From positions 1-64,000 of the forward strand of contig BORH01000015.1 in assembly GCA_018333075.1 (NCBI GenBank): DNA of 64,000 bases, in the 5' to 3' direction. How positions within the stretch are numbered: position 1 is the first letter of the stretch; every line of letters starts with the position of its first letter. Below, piece after piece: positions 17,142 through 26,400 of the stretch. The notes under the pieces were generated by a model. It was not told where the DNA came from, made no database searches, and was given only the letters and a program-made list of their open reading frames with translations. The translations under genes and the position numbers were made by a program. This DNA comes from Heyndrickxia sporothermodurans. GTDB lineage: Bacteria; Bacillota; Bacilli; Bacillales; Bacillaceae_C.

Positions 17142-18443
17142 TTAAGAAGCAGCTCCTGCCTCACCCTTTATCGCATGGCGCTTCCCAAGTTCAGGATGTG
17201 CCCTATGCATGACTGTTGGTCTTGTGAGAATAAGAACGATCACAATAAGCATTGCCGCTGATAAAATTAGAATCCATTGTGCAGGAAAAACATCATATAA
17301 AAATCCGTAAATAACCATTCCTAATGGCATAAGTGCTGTTGCCATTGTTTCAAGGATTGAAAATACACGGCCTTTATAATCATCATCAATTTGCTTCTGC
17401 ATCATAACTTGGATAGGAGTATTAACAATAATAATCATTGCCCCAAATCCGAGCATGATGGCGAGATAATAAATGAAAACCATTCGATATGGCATAGTAA
17501 CCATTAATGGCAATCCAATCGCCCCCATGATTGTAGCCATCGCAAGAACTCCTCGCTTCGAAACAAGAAGTGCATATTTCACCTCTTTTCGCATACTAAA
17601 ATATACCGACATCAATAGCATTCCAATCGCAAAAGCGCCTTCGGTAAACCCAAAATGCTGTGAAGACATTTTCAGCTTTTCTATAAGAATAAATGAATAG
17701 CCAACCTCAAATGCACCAAATAAAAAGTTGATTAATAGAGCGATCCAAATGATGGTCATCACCACAGATTGTGTTTTCAAATAACTAATTCCAGCCTTCA
17801 TACTCTGCCACATCGATTCTTTCTTTTCTGTTTCCGCCTTTTCTTTTCGCTCGGCAAACAACTTAAAATCCATTGTTGATTCAAGAAGAACAGCTAGTAT
17901 AGAAGCAATCATGTAAGTTATAAGAAATACTGGCATAGAGACCGCACCATATAAAAGTCCCCCTACTGCAGGACTTCCGATAGCGGCAAATGAAATGGAC
18001 ATTTGATTCAACGACATTGCCTTCTGTATTCTTGCTTTATCAATTAATCCAGTAATCGATGAAGTAAAAGTAACACTTGAAAAGGTCGACATAAGGGATA
18101 AAATACATGTTGTAATATAAACGGCAATTAGAGATATACCCGATGTTAAACTTACCGCAAGCAGTCCCCCAATTGCCACAGTGGTTGCAATTTGCGAAGT
18201 AATCGCAATTGCTTTCCTCGAATAGTTATCTGCCACATATCCAGCAAAAGGTGCTACTAATGTTCGTGGCAAAATATTACAAATTAAATTTGTCGCAAAG
18301 CTTGTTGCTGATCCAGTTAATTGTAAAATATAAAAGCTAATAGCAAATGAATAGACTTGCGCACCAAAAGAGGCAATCAGCTTACTAATTGTAAATGTCC
18401 ATAAATGATAGGTTGCCTTTTTTAACTTCAATTGTTCTTCCAT
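17142..18443 (-). CDS. MFS exporter, macrolide-efflux-like
   Basis: A 433-residue major facilitator protein with twelve predicted membrane helices, of the MefA/enterobactin-exporter-like branch. It starts with LWTFTISKLIASFGAQVYSF and has the loop-2 motif AGYVADNYSRKAI, followed by a basic cytosolic stretch before helix 7. The start is the ATG at 18441-18443 after GGGAG; the GTG four codons earlier lies in the ribosome-binding site. It is divergent from an XRE-TPR regulator, with two identical-type palindromes between them. It therefore looks like an inducible drug or peptide exporter controlled by its neighbour. Confidence 0.85.
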   Translation of the reverse strand: MEEQLKLKKATYHLWTFTISKLIASFGAQVYSFAISFYILQLTGSATSFATNLICNILPRTLVAPFAGYVADNYSRKAIAITSQIATTVAIGGLLAVSLTSGISLIAVYITTCILSLMSTFSSVTFTSSITGLIDKARIQKAMSLNQMSISFAAIGSPAVGGLLYGAVSMPVFLITYMIASILAVLLESTMDFKLFAERKEKAETEKKESMWQSMKAGISYLKTQSVVMTIIWIALLINFLFGAFEVGYSFILIEKLKMSSQHFGFTEGAFAIGMLLMSVYFSMRKEVKYALLVSKRGVLAMATIMGAIGLPLMVTMPYRMVFIYYLAIMLGFGAMIIIVNTPIQVMMQKQIDDDYKGRVFSILETMATALMPLGMVIYGFLYDVFPAQWILILSAAMLIVIVLILTRPTVMHRAHPELGKRHAIKGEAGAAS

Positions 18444-18462
18444 TAAATCTCCCACCCCAAAA

Positions 18463-18479
18463 GTTTAATTTAATTAAAC
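18463..18479. promoter_or_regulatory. operator palindrome A
   Basis: GTTTAATTTAATTAAAC, a 17-bp near-perfect palindrome, 20 bp upstream of the exporter start. Its twin is at 18517-18533; centre-to-centre distance is 54 bp, about five helical turns. Confidence 0.65.
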
Positions 18480-18516
18480 AAATCATAACATGCATCCTCT
18501 TCCATCACAACAAAAA

Positions 18517-18533
18517 GTTTAATATAATTAAAC
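18517..18533. promoter_or_regulatory. operator palindrome B
   Basis: GTTTAATATAATTAAAC, differing from palindrome A at one central base. It lies 31 bp upstream of the regulator start and probably overlaps its promoter. Confidence 0.65.
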
Positions 18534-18563
18534 TATCCATAACAAGGAGGACCAATTTTCAAA

Positions 18564-19784
18564 ATGCTAGGTGAACGAATACGTAAATTAAGAAAACAAA
18601 AGAAAATGACACTTGAAGCTTTAGCAGGTAAAGAACTGACAAAAGGAATGCTCAGTCTAATTGAAAACAACAAGGCTAAGCCTTCCATGGAAAGTTTAGC
18701 CTTTATTGCTAAACAGCTTGATGTAGAGGTTAGTGATCTGTTAGAAGAAATCAGTTCACAGGAATTGAGAAATATACTTGATAAAGCAGAAAAACTAGTT
18801 AACGCAGATAGGGAAAAGGTTCAAGATAAATATAAACAACTTATCGACCTAATTGAGCCTTATTACTCAAAACTCACCAATGGATATGAATCCGCACGTT
18901 TATTAGATATATATAGTCGAGCGCTATTTAATGAGAAAAAGGAAGGTTGGCAGCAAAGCTCTGACCGTGCCGCTCAAATGTACGAAGAAATGAATGTAAC
19001 TTCCAATCGGACAAATATTGGCATTTTTCGTGCAATGGTCAAATTTGTTGAACATGATTATAAAGAAAGCTTAAACATCCTTTTGAAGGAACGTTCTGAG
19101 ATTGAAATGAAGCATGCATATATCGACCCGATGTCACGAGTGAATTTAGATTATCATGAAGCTATGTTACATTTTGCAGTAGGAAATTTAGCGGAGGCAA
19201 ATCGTACGATGGAAAATGCAATAAATTATTCAAAGGAGCATCGAATTTTTTATCTGATTGATGATTTATATAGACTTGCTTCGGCACACGCATGGATGTT
19301 TCATGATATCGAAAAGCAAGAATACTATATGAAAAAATTAAAGCAATATGGAGAATTAACTGAAGATGAGTATTCCATGCTATTTCATGATCTCTTCCAA
19401 ATCATGTTACTTATCTCTGAAGAGCAAGCATATCATGAGGCATTAGAAATCATTGAAAGGTACTTATCAAATACAGAGCTAACAGATAACTTTAAATCCT
19501 GGTTCTTTCTTGAAAAAGGAAAAGCACTATATGGACTTGGTCATTATAAAGAGGCACTCAAATGGTTGAAAAAAGTCGTTATTCCTTCTTTTCTTCACCA
19601 TCCATTCGATTTGTCCTTATTTTATGTGATGGATTCATACAAAGCCCTCTGTTATTTACAATTAAATGAACAAACGAATGCCCTTCATGCTGCCAAAATG
19701 GCATTGAAAAATATTGAACCATTACCAGATTCACCGTTCAAGCAATTTATCATCGAAACATACACAACAGTGAAAGAAAAGTAA
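18564..19784 (+). CDS. XRE regulator with C-terminal TPR domain
   Basis: A 406-residue protein. The N-terminal helix-turn-helix (about residues 4-58) contains MTLEALAGKELTKGMLSLIE. The remaining 340 residues are all-helical TPR-like repeats (GNLAEANRTMENAINYSKEH, GLGHYKEALKWLKKV). This is the plan of RRNPP/PlcR-like and related regulators that bind peptides or small ligands through the TPR part. No signalling-peptide gene was seen next to it. It is divergent from the MFS exporter, and shared palindromes indicate control of both promoters. The GGAGG lies 13 bases before the ATG, a long spacing. Confidence 0.88.
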   Translation: MLGERIRKLRKQKKMTLEALAGKELTKGMLSLIENNKAKPSMESLAFIAKQLDVEVSDLLEEISSQELRNILDKAEKLVNADREKVQDKYKQLIDLIEPYYSKLTNGYESARLLDIYSRALFNEKKEGWQQSSDRAAQMYEEMNVTSNRTNIGIFRAMVKFVEHDYKESLNILLKERSEIEMKHAYIDPMSRVNLDYHEAMLHFAVGNLAEANRTMENAINYSKEHRIFYLIDDLYRLASAHAWMFHDIEKQEYYMKKLKQYGELTEDEYSMLFHDLFQIMLLISEEQAYHEALEIIERYLSNTELTDNFKSWFFLEKGKALYGLGHYKEALKWLKKVVIPSFLHHPFDLSLFYVMDSYKALCYLQLNEQTNALHAAKMALKNIEPLPDSPFKQFIIETYTTVKEK

Positions 19785-19790
19785 ACAGAA

Positions 19791-19832
19791 AACCTACTGA
19801 TGAAAATTATATGCATTCAGTAGGTTAATGTT
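19791..19832 (+). terminator. terminator of the XRE-TPR gene
   Basis: A 10-bp stem AACCTACTGA / TCAGTAGGTT with a 16-nt loop, followed by AATGTTCTTTT. Confidence 0.6.
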
Positions 19833-19881
19833 CTTTTACCTATTTCATTTTATGTTACTATATGAAAAAGAGGTGATATCA

Positions 19882-20262
19882 ATGCAAAAATTAACATTTG
19901 AACAGGCATGGGATAAAACAATCTCCCTTAAAGACCGAGAAAAAATCCATGAGGTTTTCTTAGCAACAAATCAAAAGAAGAATGAAACAATTAAGTTTAT
20001 ACCATTATGGCAGGCTAAAAACCATAAGGGAGAATTATTAGTAACCGTGCTTATACATAATTTCAGTGAACAGTCTTTAGCCTTTCACAATAATAAGCTA
20101 CATTATCTAACTAGCAACAATGAGATAATAGCAGAGCATACTTTTTCACATGCTTCACTTATGCTTGAACCTGAAACTAGTATGCCATGGACATTTATTT
20201 TCCCAACCATTATTAAACAACCATCAGCAGCTGAAATAGGAAAACTGGTAATTGCTGATTAA
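19882..20262 (+). CDS. SLAP-domain protein
   Basis: A 126-residue protein resembling the SLAP domain (a Bacillus family associated with S-layer/accessory Sec export). The typical start MQKLTFEQAWDKT and the middle LWQAKNHKGELLVTVLIHNF are followed by PWTFIFP near the end. There is no signal peptide in this copy. I start at the ATG at 19882, which has AGGTGAT just before it; the open frame extends 18 codons further upstream without a ribosome-binding site. It is a single gene here, without the accessory Sec genes that often accompany the family. Confidence 0.75.
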   Translation: MQKLTFEQAWDKTISLKDREKIHEVFLATNQKKNETIKFIPLWQAKNHKGELLVTVLIHNFSEQSLAFHNNKLHYLTSNNEIIAEHTFSHASLMLEPETSMPWTFIFPTIIKQPSAAEIGKLVIAD

Positions 20263-20272
20263 TATCGAGAAT

Positions 20273-20701
20273 CTAATCTCGATTATCTAAAGAACGCACA
20301 CAATTCATTTCACTGTGCTTCGTCATTTTTTCGTTTATGTCTATTGTTGAATTTGCTAATGACTCATCTTTTTCACAAAACTGTTTAACATGTCTTCCTT
20401 TTTTACTAACTCCATAATAATAGGTTATTTGTGGTTCATCCTTAAAAATAACCATATAATGTCCATGAAAATAATCTTTATTTATAAGATGTTTGGGCTC
20501 AACATAGTCTTGCTCTTTAATGTCTTCTTTTGAGTATCCCTTTTTTTCTATGTAACTAGGTATATATTTGTTTACAATGTACCTATTATAGGGATTTCCG
20601 TTGTTTAATAAATATAAATATCCACAGGGAATCCCTATCACAATTATCAGAATAGCTATAACAAATATTCTAAGTTTATATTTTTTCCATATGCGAAGCA
20701 A
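20273..20701 (-). CDS. DUF3139-type small membrane-anchored protein
   Basis: A 142-residue protein. The N-terminal membrane helix (about residues 10-32) is followed by an extracellular domain containing YIPSYIEKKGYSKEDI, the recognisable DUF3139 pattern, then a beta-rich end (HYMVIFKDEPQITYYYGVSK). The function is unknown. The start is probably TTG at 20699-20701, ten bases after GGAGG. It follows the four-helix membrane protein gene by 33 bp and likely belongs to the XRE operon. Confidence 0.7.
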   Translation of the reverse strand: MLRIWKKYKLRIFVIAILIIVIGIPCGYLYLLNNGNPYNRYIVNKYIPSYIEKKGYSKEDIKEQDYVEPKHLINKDYFHGHYMVIFKDEPQITYYYGVSKKGRHVKQFCEKDESLANSTIDINEKMTKHSEMNCVRSLDNRD

Positions 20702-20734
20702 TTATCATTTTCCTCCCTTTAATTCTTGAGTTTA

Positions 20735-21115
20735 TTAAATAATTAACTTCCCATCATGATTCTTTTTGAATTTATTTGCTGCTTTTACCGCGATCAACTG
20801 TGGGATTAGATTTAATATGCTGACAAATATGAGTGATTGAACGGGTGTGAGTGGTTTAAAGTACCCTTCCCAGGATTCGTAACCTGCCATATTATTAATA
20901 AAATAATAAGAGGTCATCACTGATGCTATATTTCCAATGATAAGAGAGAACTTATTATTAGTGGACTTGCCGAAATAAACAATCACTGCGGTTAGAATGA
21001 TCATCAACAAATATCCAATCATCGAGCCACTGTGAAAATCTTTATACATAGAAAAATATACAAATGGAAAACAGTATAAGCAGATGATTAGAAGATTCAA
21101 TCCGATTTTTTTCAT
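20735..21115 (-). CDS. small four-helix membrane protein
   Basis: A 126-residue integral membrane protein with four hydrophobic segments (about residues 5-22, 31-50, 56-75 and 92-112) and a charged C-terminus. I do not recognise a named family. Its ATG overlaps the end of the XRE regulator gene by four bases, and AAGGGG lies in that gene's last codons, so the two are translationally coupled. Such XRE-plus-membrane-protein pairs are common in Bacillus, with the membrane protein probably modulating the regulator (inference). Confidence 0.7.
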   Translation of the reverse strand: MKKIGLNLLIICLYCFPFVYFSMYKDFHSGSMIGYLLMIILTAVIVYFGKSTNNKFSLIIGNIASVMTSYYFINNMAGYESWEGYFKPLTPVQSLIFVSILNLIPQLIAVKAANKFKKNHDGKLII

Positions 21116-21573
21116 TTAGCCCCTTCCTCTGACAACTCATTTAAACGAATAAACGCTTCATCCATATTAAAAGTACTAAACCATCGGTAATTCTGGTCAT
21201 CTAAAATTCGGTAATGCTGACTAATCATATTTTGCTGAACTCGGAAGCTTCCTTGTTGTTTAATATCCTTCCACCAAACACGTCCTCCCATTGATTTCAC
21301 CTTAGGACGATCTACTCCATTGTGAGCAATTGTTTCGATAACCTCGATAGGCTCATCTCCTAAGATCGATTGCAATATTTCGCTATCTCTAAATAGCGCA
21401 CATACAGTGACGACATTCGACCAACCTGACAGGGTCCTTCCCTTCTCAATTTGTACAAGTGTTTTTTTAGAAAGCCCAATAACCTCTGCCATTTTATCTT
21501 GTGAATAACCCTGTTCTAATCGAATTAACCTCATTTTATTAGAAATAAGCTCAATTACTTGCTCTTTATTCAC
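21112..21573 (-). CDS. XRE-family regulator
   Basis: About 153 residues. The helix-turn-helix occupies residues about 9-62 (LEQGYSQDKMAEVIGLSKKT). The C-terminal 90 residues are specific to this subgroup (SMGGRVWWKDIKQQGSFRVQ, YRWFSTFNMDEAF). The start is uncertain: I prefer the GTG at 21571-21573, preceded by GGGTGA, over the GTG three codons earlier. A perfect 12-bp inverted repeat at 21608-21633 is the obvious autoregulatory site. It heads an operon with two small membrane proteins. Confidence 0.8.
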   Translation of the reverse strand: MNKEQVIELISNKMRLIRLEQGYSQDKMAEVIGLSKKTLVQIEKGRTLSGWSNVVTVCALFRDSEILQSILGDEPIEVIETIAHNGVDRPKVKSMGGRVWWKDIKQQGSFRVQQNMISQHYRILDDQNYRWFSTFNMDEAFIRLNELSEEGAK

Positions 21574-21607
21574 TAAGTTCACCCACTTTAAAAATTACTT
21601 TTTGTAA

Positions 21608-21633
21608 TAATTAGTGTAATTTTACACTAATTA
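21608..21633. promoter_or_regulatory. operator of the XRE operon
   Basis: A perfect inverted repeat with 12-bp arms (TAATTAGTGTAA / TTACACTAATTA) and a 2-bp centre, 34 bp upstream of the regulator start. It is the longest perfect dyad found in the window apart from terminators. Confidence 0.7.
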
Positions 21634-21790
21634 CATTTTCTTAACAAGAATTATTTTCCTTATTTAGAAGAAATACTAGATAATATAATAAAAATAGTCT
21701 AGGAAACTGAAAATAATCCTAGACTTACTTTGTTTTATTATTAAAAATATAATTCCCTTAAAAAAACGCTAAAATGAGTTAATAATTAAC

Positions 21791-22828
21791 TTAATTATAT
21801 TGTACAATATTATAAACCTGAGTAGGTATTTTTACAGACCTTATTTCTTTTCCATTTTCGTCTAATAATGCACCAATTTCTTTAATATTGTCTGTATAGA
21901 ATATATGATTATCATCTACTAAACTTAATGATTCAACAGCACTTTTAGTGGATATTATCTTAATTATTTTATTTTGATCTATATCTAAAAAAGTAATTTT
22001 ATTACCTTCTGCAGCAACTTTTGAATAATTTGTAATTGCAATGACATTGTTTTTTATCGGTAAAATCTGACCAACCATATCTTCCATATAAGTAAAATCC
22101 TTTAATCTTCTTAGTGTATCTTTATCAAAAACTCCAAGTGTAGCACGCTTACCAGCTTGTAGTCCTACAACTAATTTATTACCTACTACACTTAATGCAT
22201 TATTACCAATATCTTTTTTATTTATAATTTTTTTAACAACCTTTCCATTTAGAGATAATTTCTCTATCATTGGATATTGTTTATTATTATTATAATCTAC
22301 ATGATTTGCTAAAAGATAAATATATTCCCCATCAAATGTAACTCCGTTGATAAGTCCGCCTTTTTTTATTGTTTTTACTTTAGTGGATTTAAAATTTTCA
22401 TCAACCCTATATAATGATGGATTAATCCCATCCTCATCACATACTACATACGCTTTACTGTTTTTAAAATAAATATAATGTGGAGAATCACCTACCTTAA
22501 TTTCTTTCTTTGTTTTATTTTTCAAATCAACTACTACTACTCTATTATCTTTAGGCATACTTCCATCTTCACTCACTATAGGTATCCAAATTTTCCCTAA
22601 TTTATCTTGATTAATGTTATCTGTCCACCCTTCAGTTATTTTAATTTTTTGATTTGTTTTTAAATTTTCCGGATTAACTATAGAAAGAAAAAAATTTCCG
22701 TATTCATAATTACCATATACGAGAGAATTCGAATCAACCGTATCCATTTCTATTTTGTCTTTATTACAAGCACCTAATCCAACTATTGAAATCATTAAAA
22801 TAACTAGGATTATTAATTTTTTGAACAT
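21791..22828 (-). CDS. lipoprotein with beta-propeller-like repeats
   Basis: A 345-residue lipoprotein. The signal peptide (residues 1-20) ends in the lipobox V-G-L-G-A-C with the modified Cys at 21. The mature part has repeated beta-rich units (RVVVVDLKNKTKKEIKVGDS, GLINGVTFDGEYIYLLANHV, NKLVVGLQAGKRATLGVFDK), consistent with a seven-bladed propeller of the YVTN/quinoprotein-like type. The role is unknown. ATG follows AAGGAG. Base composition is more AT-rich than its neighbours. Confidence 0.75.
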   Translation of the reverse strand: MFKKLIILVILMISIVGLGACNKDKIEMDTVDSNSLVYGNYEYGNFFLSIVNPENLKTNQKIKITEGWTDNINQDKLGKIWIPIVSEDGSMPKDNRVVVVDLKNKTKKEIKVGDSPHYIYFKNSKAYVVCDEDGINPSLYRVDENFKSTKVKTIKKGGLINGVTFDGEYIYLLANHVDYNNNKQYPMIEKLSLNGKVVKKIINKKDIGNNALSVVGNKLVVGLQAGKRATLGVFDKDTLRRLKDFTYMEDMVGQILPIKNNVIAITNYSKVAAEGNKITFLDIDQNKIIKIISTKSAVESLSLVDDNHIFYTDNIKEIGALLDENGKEIRSVKIPTQVYNIVQYN

Positions 22829-22860
22829 AATTAACTCCTTAAGATGATTTTTAAAAATAT

Positions 22861-22886
22861 AGAGAGAACAACATGTTGTTCTCTCT
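22861..22886 (-). terminator. perfect palindromic hairpin terminator
   Basis: A 26-bp perfect palindrome with 13-bp half AGAGAGAACAACA, forming an 11-bp stem with a CATG loop. On the minus strand it is followed by ATATTTTTAAAA. It directly follows the stop of the small frame at 22901. Confidence 0.65.
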
Positions 22887-22900
22887 ACATTTTTAATTTA

Positions 22901-23068
22901 CTACAAGTTGTTTACTTCCTCATCAGATAAATCCCAATGTTTTTTTAGTTCTTCTTTTGTAGCACCCTTCTCTAACAATTCCCTTAAATAATCTTCAAGA
23001 CCAGGCTTTGCATCTGAAGGAACTTTTGTAAATATATAACACTAAATATTTTCTGATTTTTTTGGCAT
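22901..23068 (-). pseudogene. small ORF interrupted by one stop codon
   Basis: A 55-codon frame from ATG (23066-23068) to TAG (22901-22903) has a single in-frame TAG at codon 9 (23042-23044). The 46 codons after it encode a well-behaved helical peptide (KPGLEDYLRELLEKGATKEE, then LKKHWDLSDEEVNNL). I do not recognise the family. The terminator palindrome right behind it suggests that it was, or is, a transcription unit. It could be a nonsense-mutated gene or start internally. Confidence 0.45.
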
Positions 23069-23409
23069 TTCACTTTTCAAATAAATAAAGGAGCCTCTTT
23101 AACACTTTCTAAACCATTGAATCAACTAAATATTAATAAAAATATTAAACTTATTATAAAAGCATAAATAGCAAAAAAGTTCTTTTATATATATTCAACT
23201 GTTTTTTCATATTAACATCAGTTATTTTTACTAAACTTCCCCTTCATTTGATAAAGTTTCATTTTATTGCTTCAATATTGGTTTCAAACCTAATTTCTCT
23301 TATAAGGAATTTCTTTGTTGTATCTAAATGTTATACAAAACCATACACATACTTATTTCTACCAAAAGAATGACTTATTAAATCTTATTAATATAATGGA
23401 TAACGACAA
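23069..23409. other. intergenic stretch without recognisable features
   Basis: This AT-rich region lies between the small broken ORF and the giant kinase gene. I see no gene, RNA or clear terminator in it. Confidence 0.5.
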
Positions 23410-26400
23410 TCATCCCTTTGAACTCATAAAAAAAGCTTTGTCTGCATCTAATTCTTCCATCTCAACATTCGCTTCATATATTGGTAAATTGATTGAAAAT
23501 GATGTTCCCTTCCCGATCTCACTCTTAACTGTTATTTCACCATGATGAAAAGCTATAATTTCTTTACAAATCGAAAGACCTAGTCCATTTCCTTTCTTCG
23601 CAGCTCTACCTGGTTTTGTATAATATTGATTGAAAATATAAGGAAGATCTTCTTCAGAAATTCCAGAACCAGTATCTTGAATCGTGATCATCGCATTTTT
23701 TAATTCATTATCTATTGATAAATAAAGCGTAATGCCTCCCGAATCGGTGTGCTTAATTGCATTCATGATAATATTAGAGACCGCTTGTTCCATTCTACCT
23801 ATATCAACTTTAACTAGTGGATACGCTATGAATTTAGAAAATGGAAGAAGGAGTTCAAACGCCAAACCAGCATTTTTCACTTCAAGTTCACTTTGATTAT
23901 AAAAATACTTTACAAGCTGATCAATTGGAATGAAATCAAATTCAAATGAGCTTTGTCTTGCTTCTAATTGAGAAAGATCAAATAAGTCATTAATGAGTCG
24001 GTTTAATGCGATTGTTTTCTCTCGTGTTCTTTTTAAATACTCCTTCTCCTCTTCAGATGTGTTAACTACTCCATCTAATATTGCTTCAATATATCCTCGA
24101 ATAGATGTAATTGGTGTTCGTAGATCATGGGATATATTAGATAAGAAGCTCCGACGTAATTGTTCGGAATGAGCAATATCTTGATAGGCTTTTTCCAATT
24201 CTTCATTGGCAGTCTTAAGTTCAACCGTTCTTTCTATCACCTTGCTTTCAAGATTTGCATATAAATAAGCATTTTCAATAGAGATTGCCGCTTGAGAAGA
24301 TAATAATGTCAGAACATTTATCCTTTCTTTCGTAAATGCATGAGTAATTTCACTGTTTTCCAAATATAAGACACCATTTAATCTTCCTTGATGGACAATA
24401 GGAAGACATAAAATAGACTTCGGCAAGTTCTTTATAATATAAGCATCTTTTGTAAACAAACCTTCCTTTCCTGCATCATCCTCAACCACTGCTTCTTGAC
24501 TGCTAACTACATAATTGACGATCATCTCTGAAAATGATTGTTGATCCCCTACGTTTGAGGGTAATACTTCAATTTCTTCTTGTTCATTATAAAAGCTTCC
24601 CTTCGCTACAACTGAAAGCTGATTTTCCTTCTGAAGCAAAAGCAGGCCTTTTCCTGCTCCTGCATTTTTTAAAACGATAGACATAAGTTTCTTTAATAAT
24701 TGTGAAAGAATTATTTCTTTAGAAAGTGTTTGTGATGCTGCGGTTATGGACTGTATATCAAGATATTCAAGTTTCTCCTTTGGATGATCATCTTTCGTTT
24801 CTTTTATAAGTTTTGGGTACTGCTCCAGCAATTGATCGGCCTTCGTCTTTGCCCCCCACTTTGAATAGCTTAAATAAGCTTGAGTAATATAATACTCAGC
24901 TAATTTCCATGACTCTTGTGAACGGTAGTAATTAGAAACACACTCATTCGCAATCCCCGAATCTTGTAGATAACCATTCTCTTCAGCAAGCCTAATAGCC
25001 TGGTCATACAAAAAGGCAATATTGTCCTTTCTTTTATCTAAACTGGCAGCTTCTGCCTGAACTAATAAATATTTATGTTTATAATTCTCTGGAGAGTGTT
25101 TGGCTAACTTTTTAAGTTTCTTTAAATTAATATTGATCTTTTTTCGATAATTACGTTGTTCTGCTTTGCTGGCTTGAGGATAAAGCTTTACCATCCAAAG
25201 TGATTGATACATATAATATTCCGGCCCAATAACTAGTACAGTTGAATGACTAAATTGCTCCTCTAAAATGGATAATAACTCTAGTGCGATATCCTTCCTA
25301 TTGAACAAATAAGCCATTTGTAAACGAATAATCGAATGAATAATAACTGCTGAAAGATCATCTGTTATTTTCGGCAAATTCCAATTTGGAGTACGGCTAG
25401 CATCCATTAAAATACGAATCCACTGTTTAACTTCATTTAAAAAATCATTGGATAATGTATAGCGAATTTGTTTCACAAATTGGAGCTGCTTATCAATTCC
25501 ATCTTCCACTTCCTGTAGATGACTTCCAGTCATAAAAAGGATCATCCCGATAAATGAGCTATTTGCTCCAGCCAGATGAAGGTTTCCTGCTTCAATACAA
25601 TAGCTTTGCGATTTTTTTAAATAATCGAGATTTAGAGAAAGATGGTGTTTCCAATGATTAATAAAACTTCCAAATAAAAAATAAACCCTTCCATTTAAGC
25701 CTTGGTTACCAAAGGTCTGTGCTTGGCGAATAGCAAGATCTGCAAATTTATAACTATTTTCAAAATCTAAAAATCCAGAACTCAAAATTAAAGAATAGGT
25801 ATTATAAATCAATGCAGTCAAATCTGTTCTTCCATACTTTACTGTTATTCTAAGCGCACGAAGCATAAGCCAAGTAGCAAGATATTGATTAACATGAAAG
25901 GCTGGACCATTAATATTCGTAAGTGTCTGCAATAGCAACTGTTTCTCTTCATCTTCCATTAACGGCAAATCCAACAGCTCTTTCATCGTGGTTTTCTTTA
26001 ATAATATCTTTGTTAGTAGCAATTCCTTTAATACTGCCCATTTTCCTAGTTTACGAGGAACATTCCAACCGAACAGCTGCAACCCTTTAATCCCTGCATC
26101 AACTGCTTCTTCCACACGATGAACATGCGTATATAGAATAATTTTCACATTATAAACGGCTAATCGATCTTTTTTAGAATGCGAATGTGCTAAGGCAGTA
26201 TCAAAGCTTCTCTCTGCTTCTTCAAATTGGCTATTTAAATATTCACATTCTCCAAGTCCAATATGTAGCTTAAAAGTCAAATCGTATTGGGTGTTCCAAC
26301 AATCAAGTGGCAGCAGCTCTAATCCTACTTTATAAAATTTTAGAGCTGTCTCAAACGCAGCTGCTTGTTTAGCAAGTTCACCCGCAAGCAAATTTAGATT

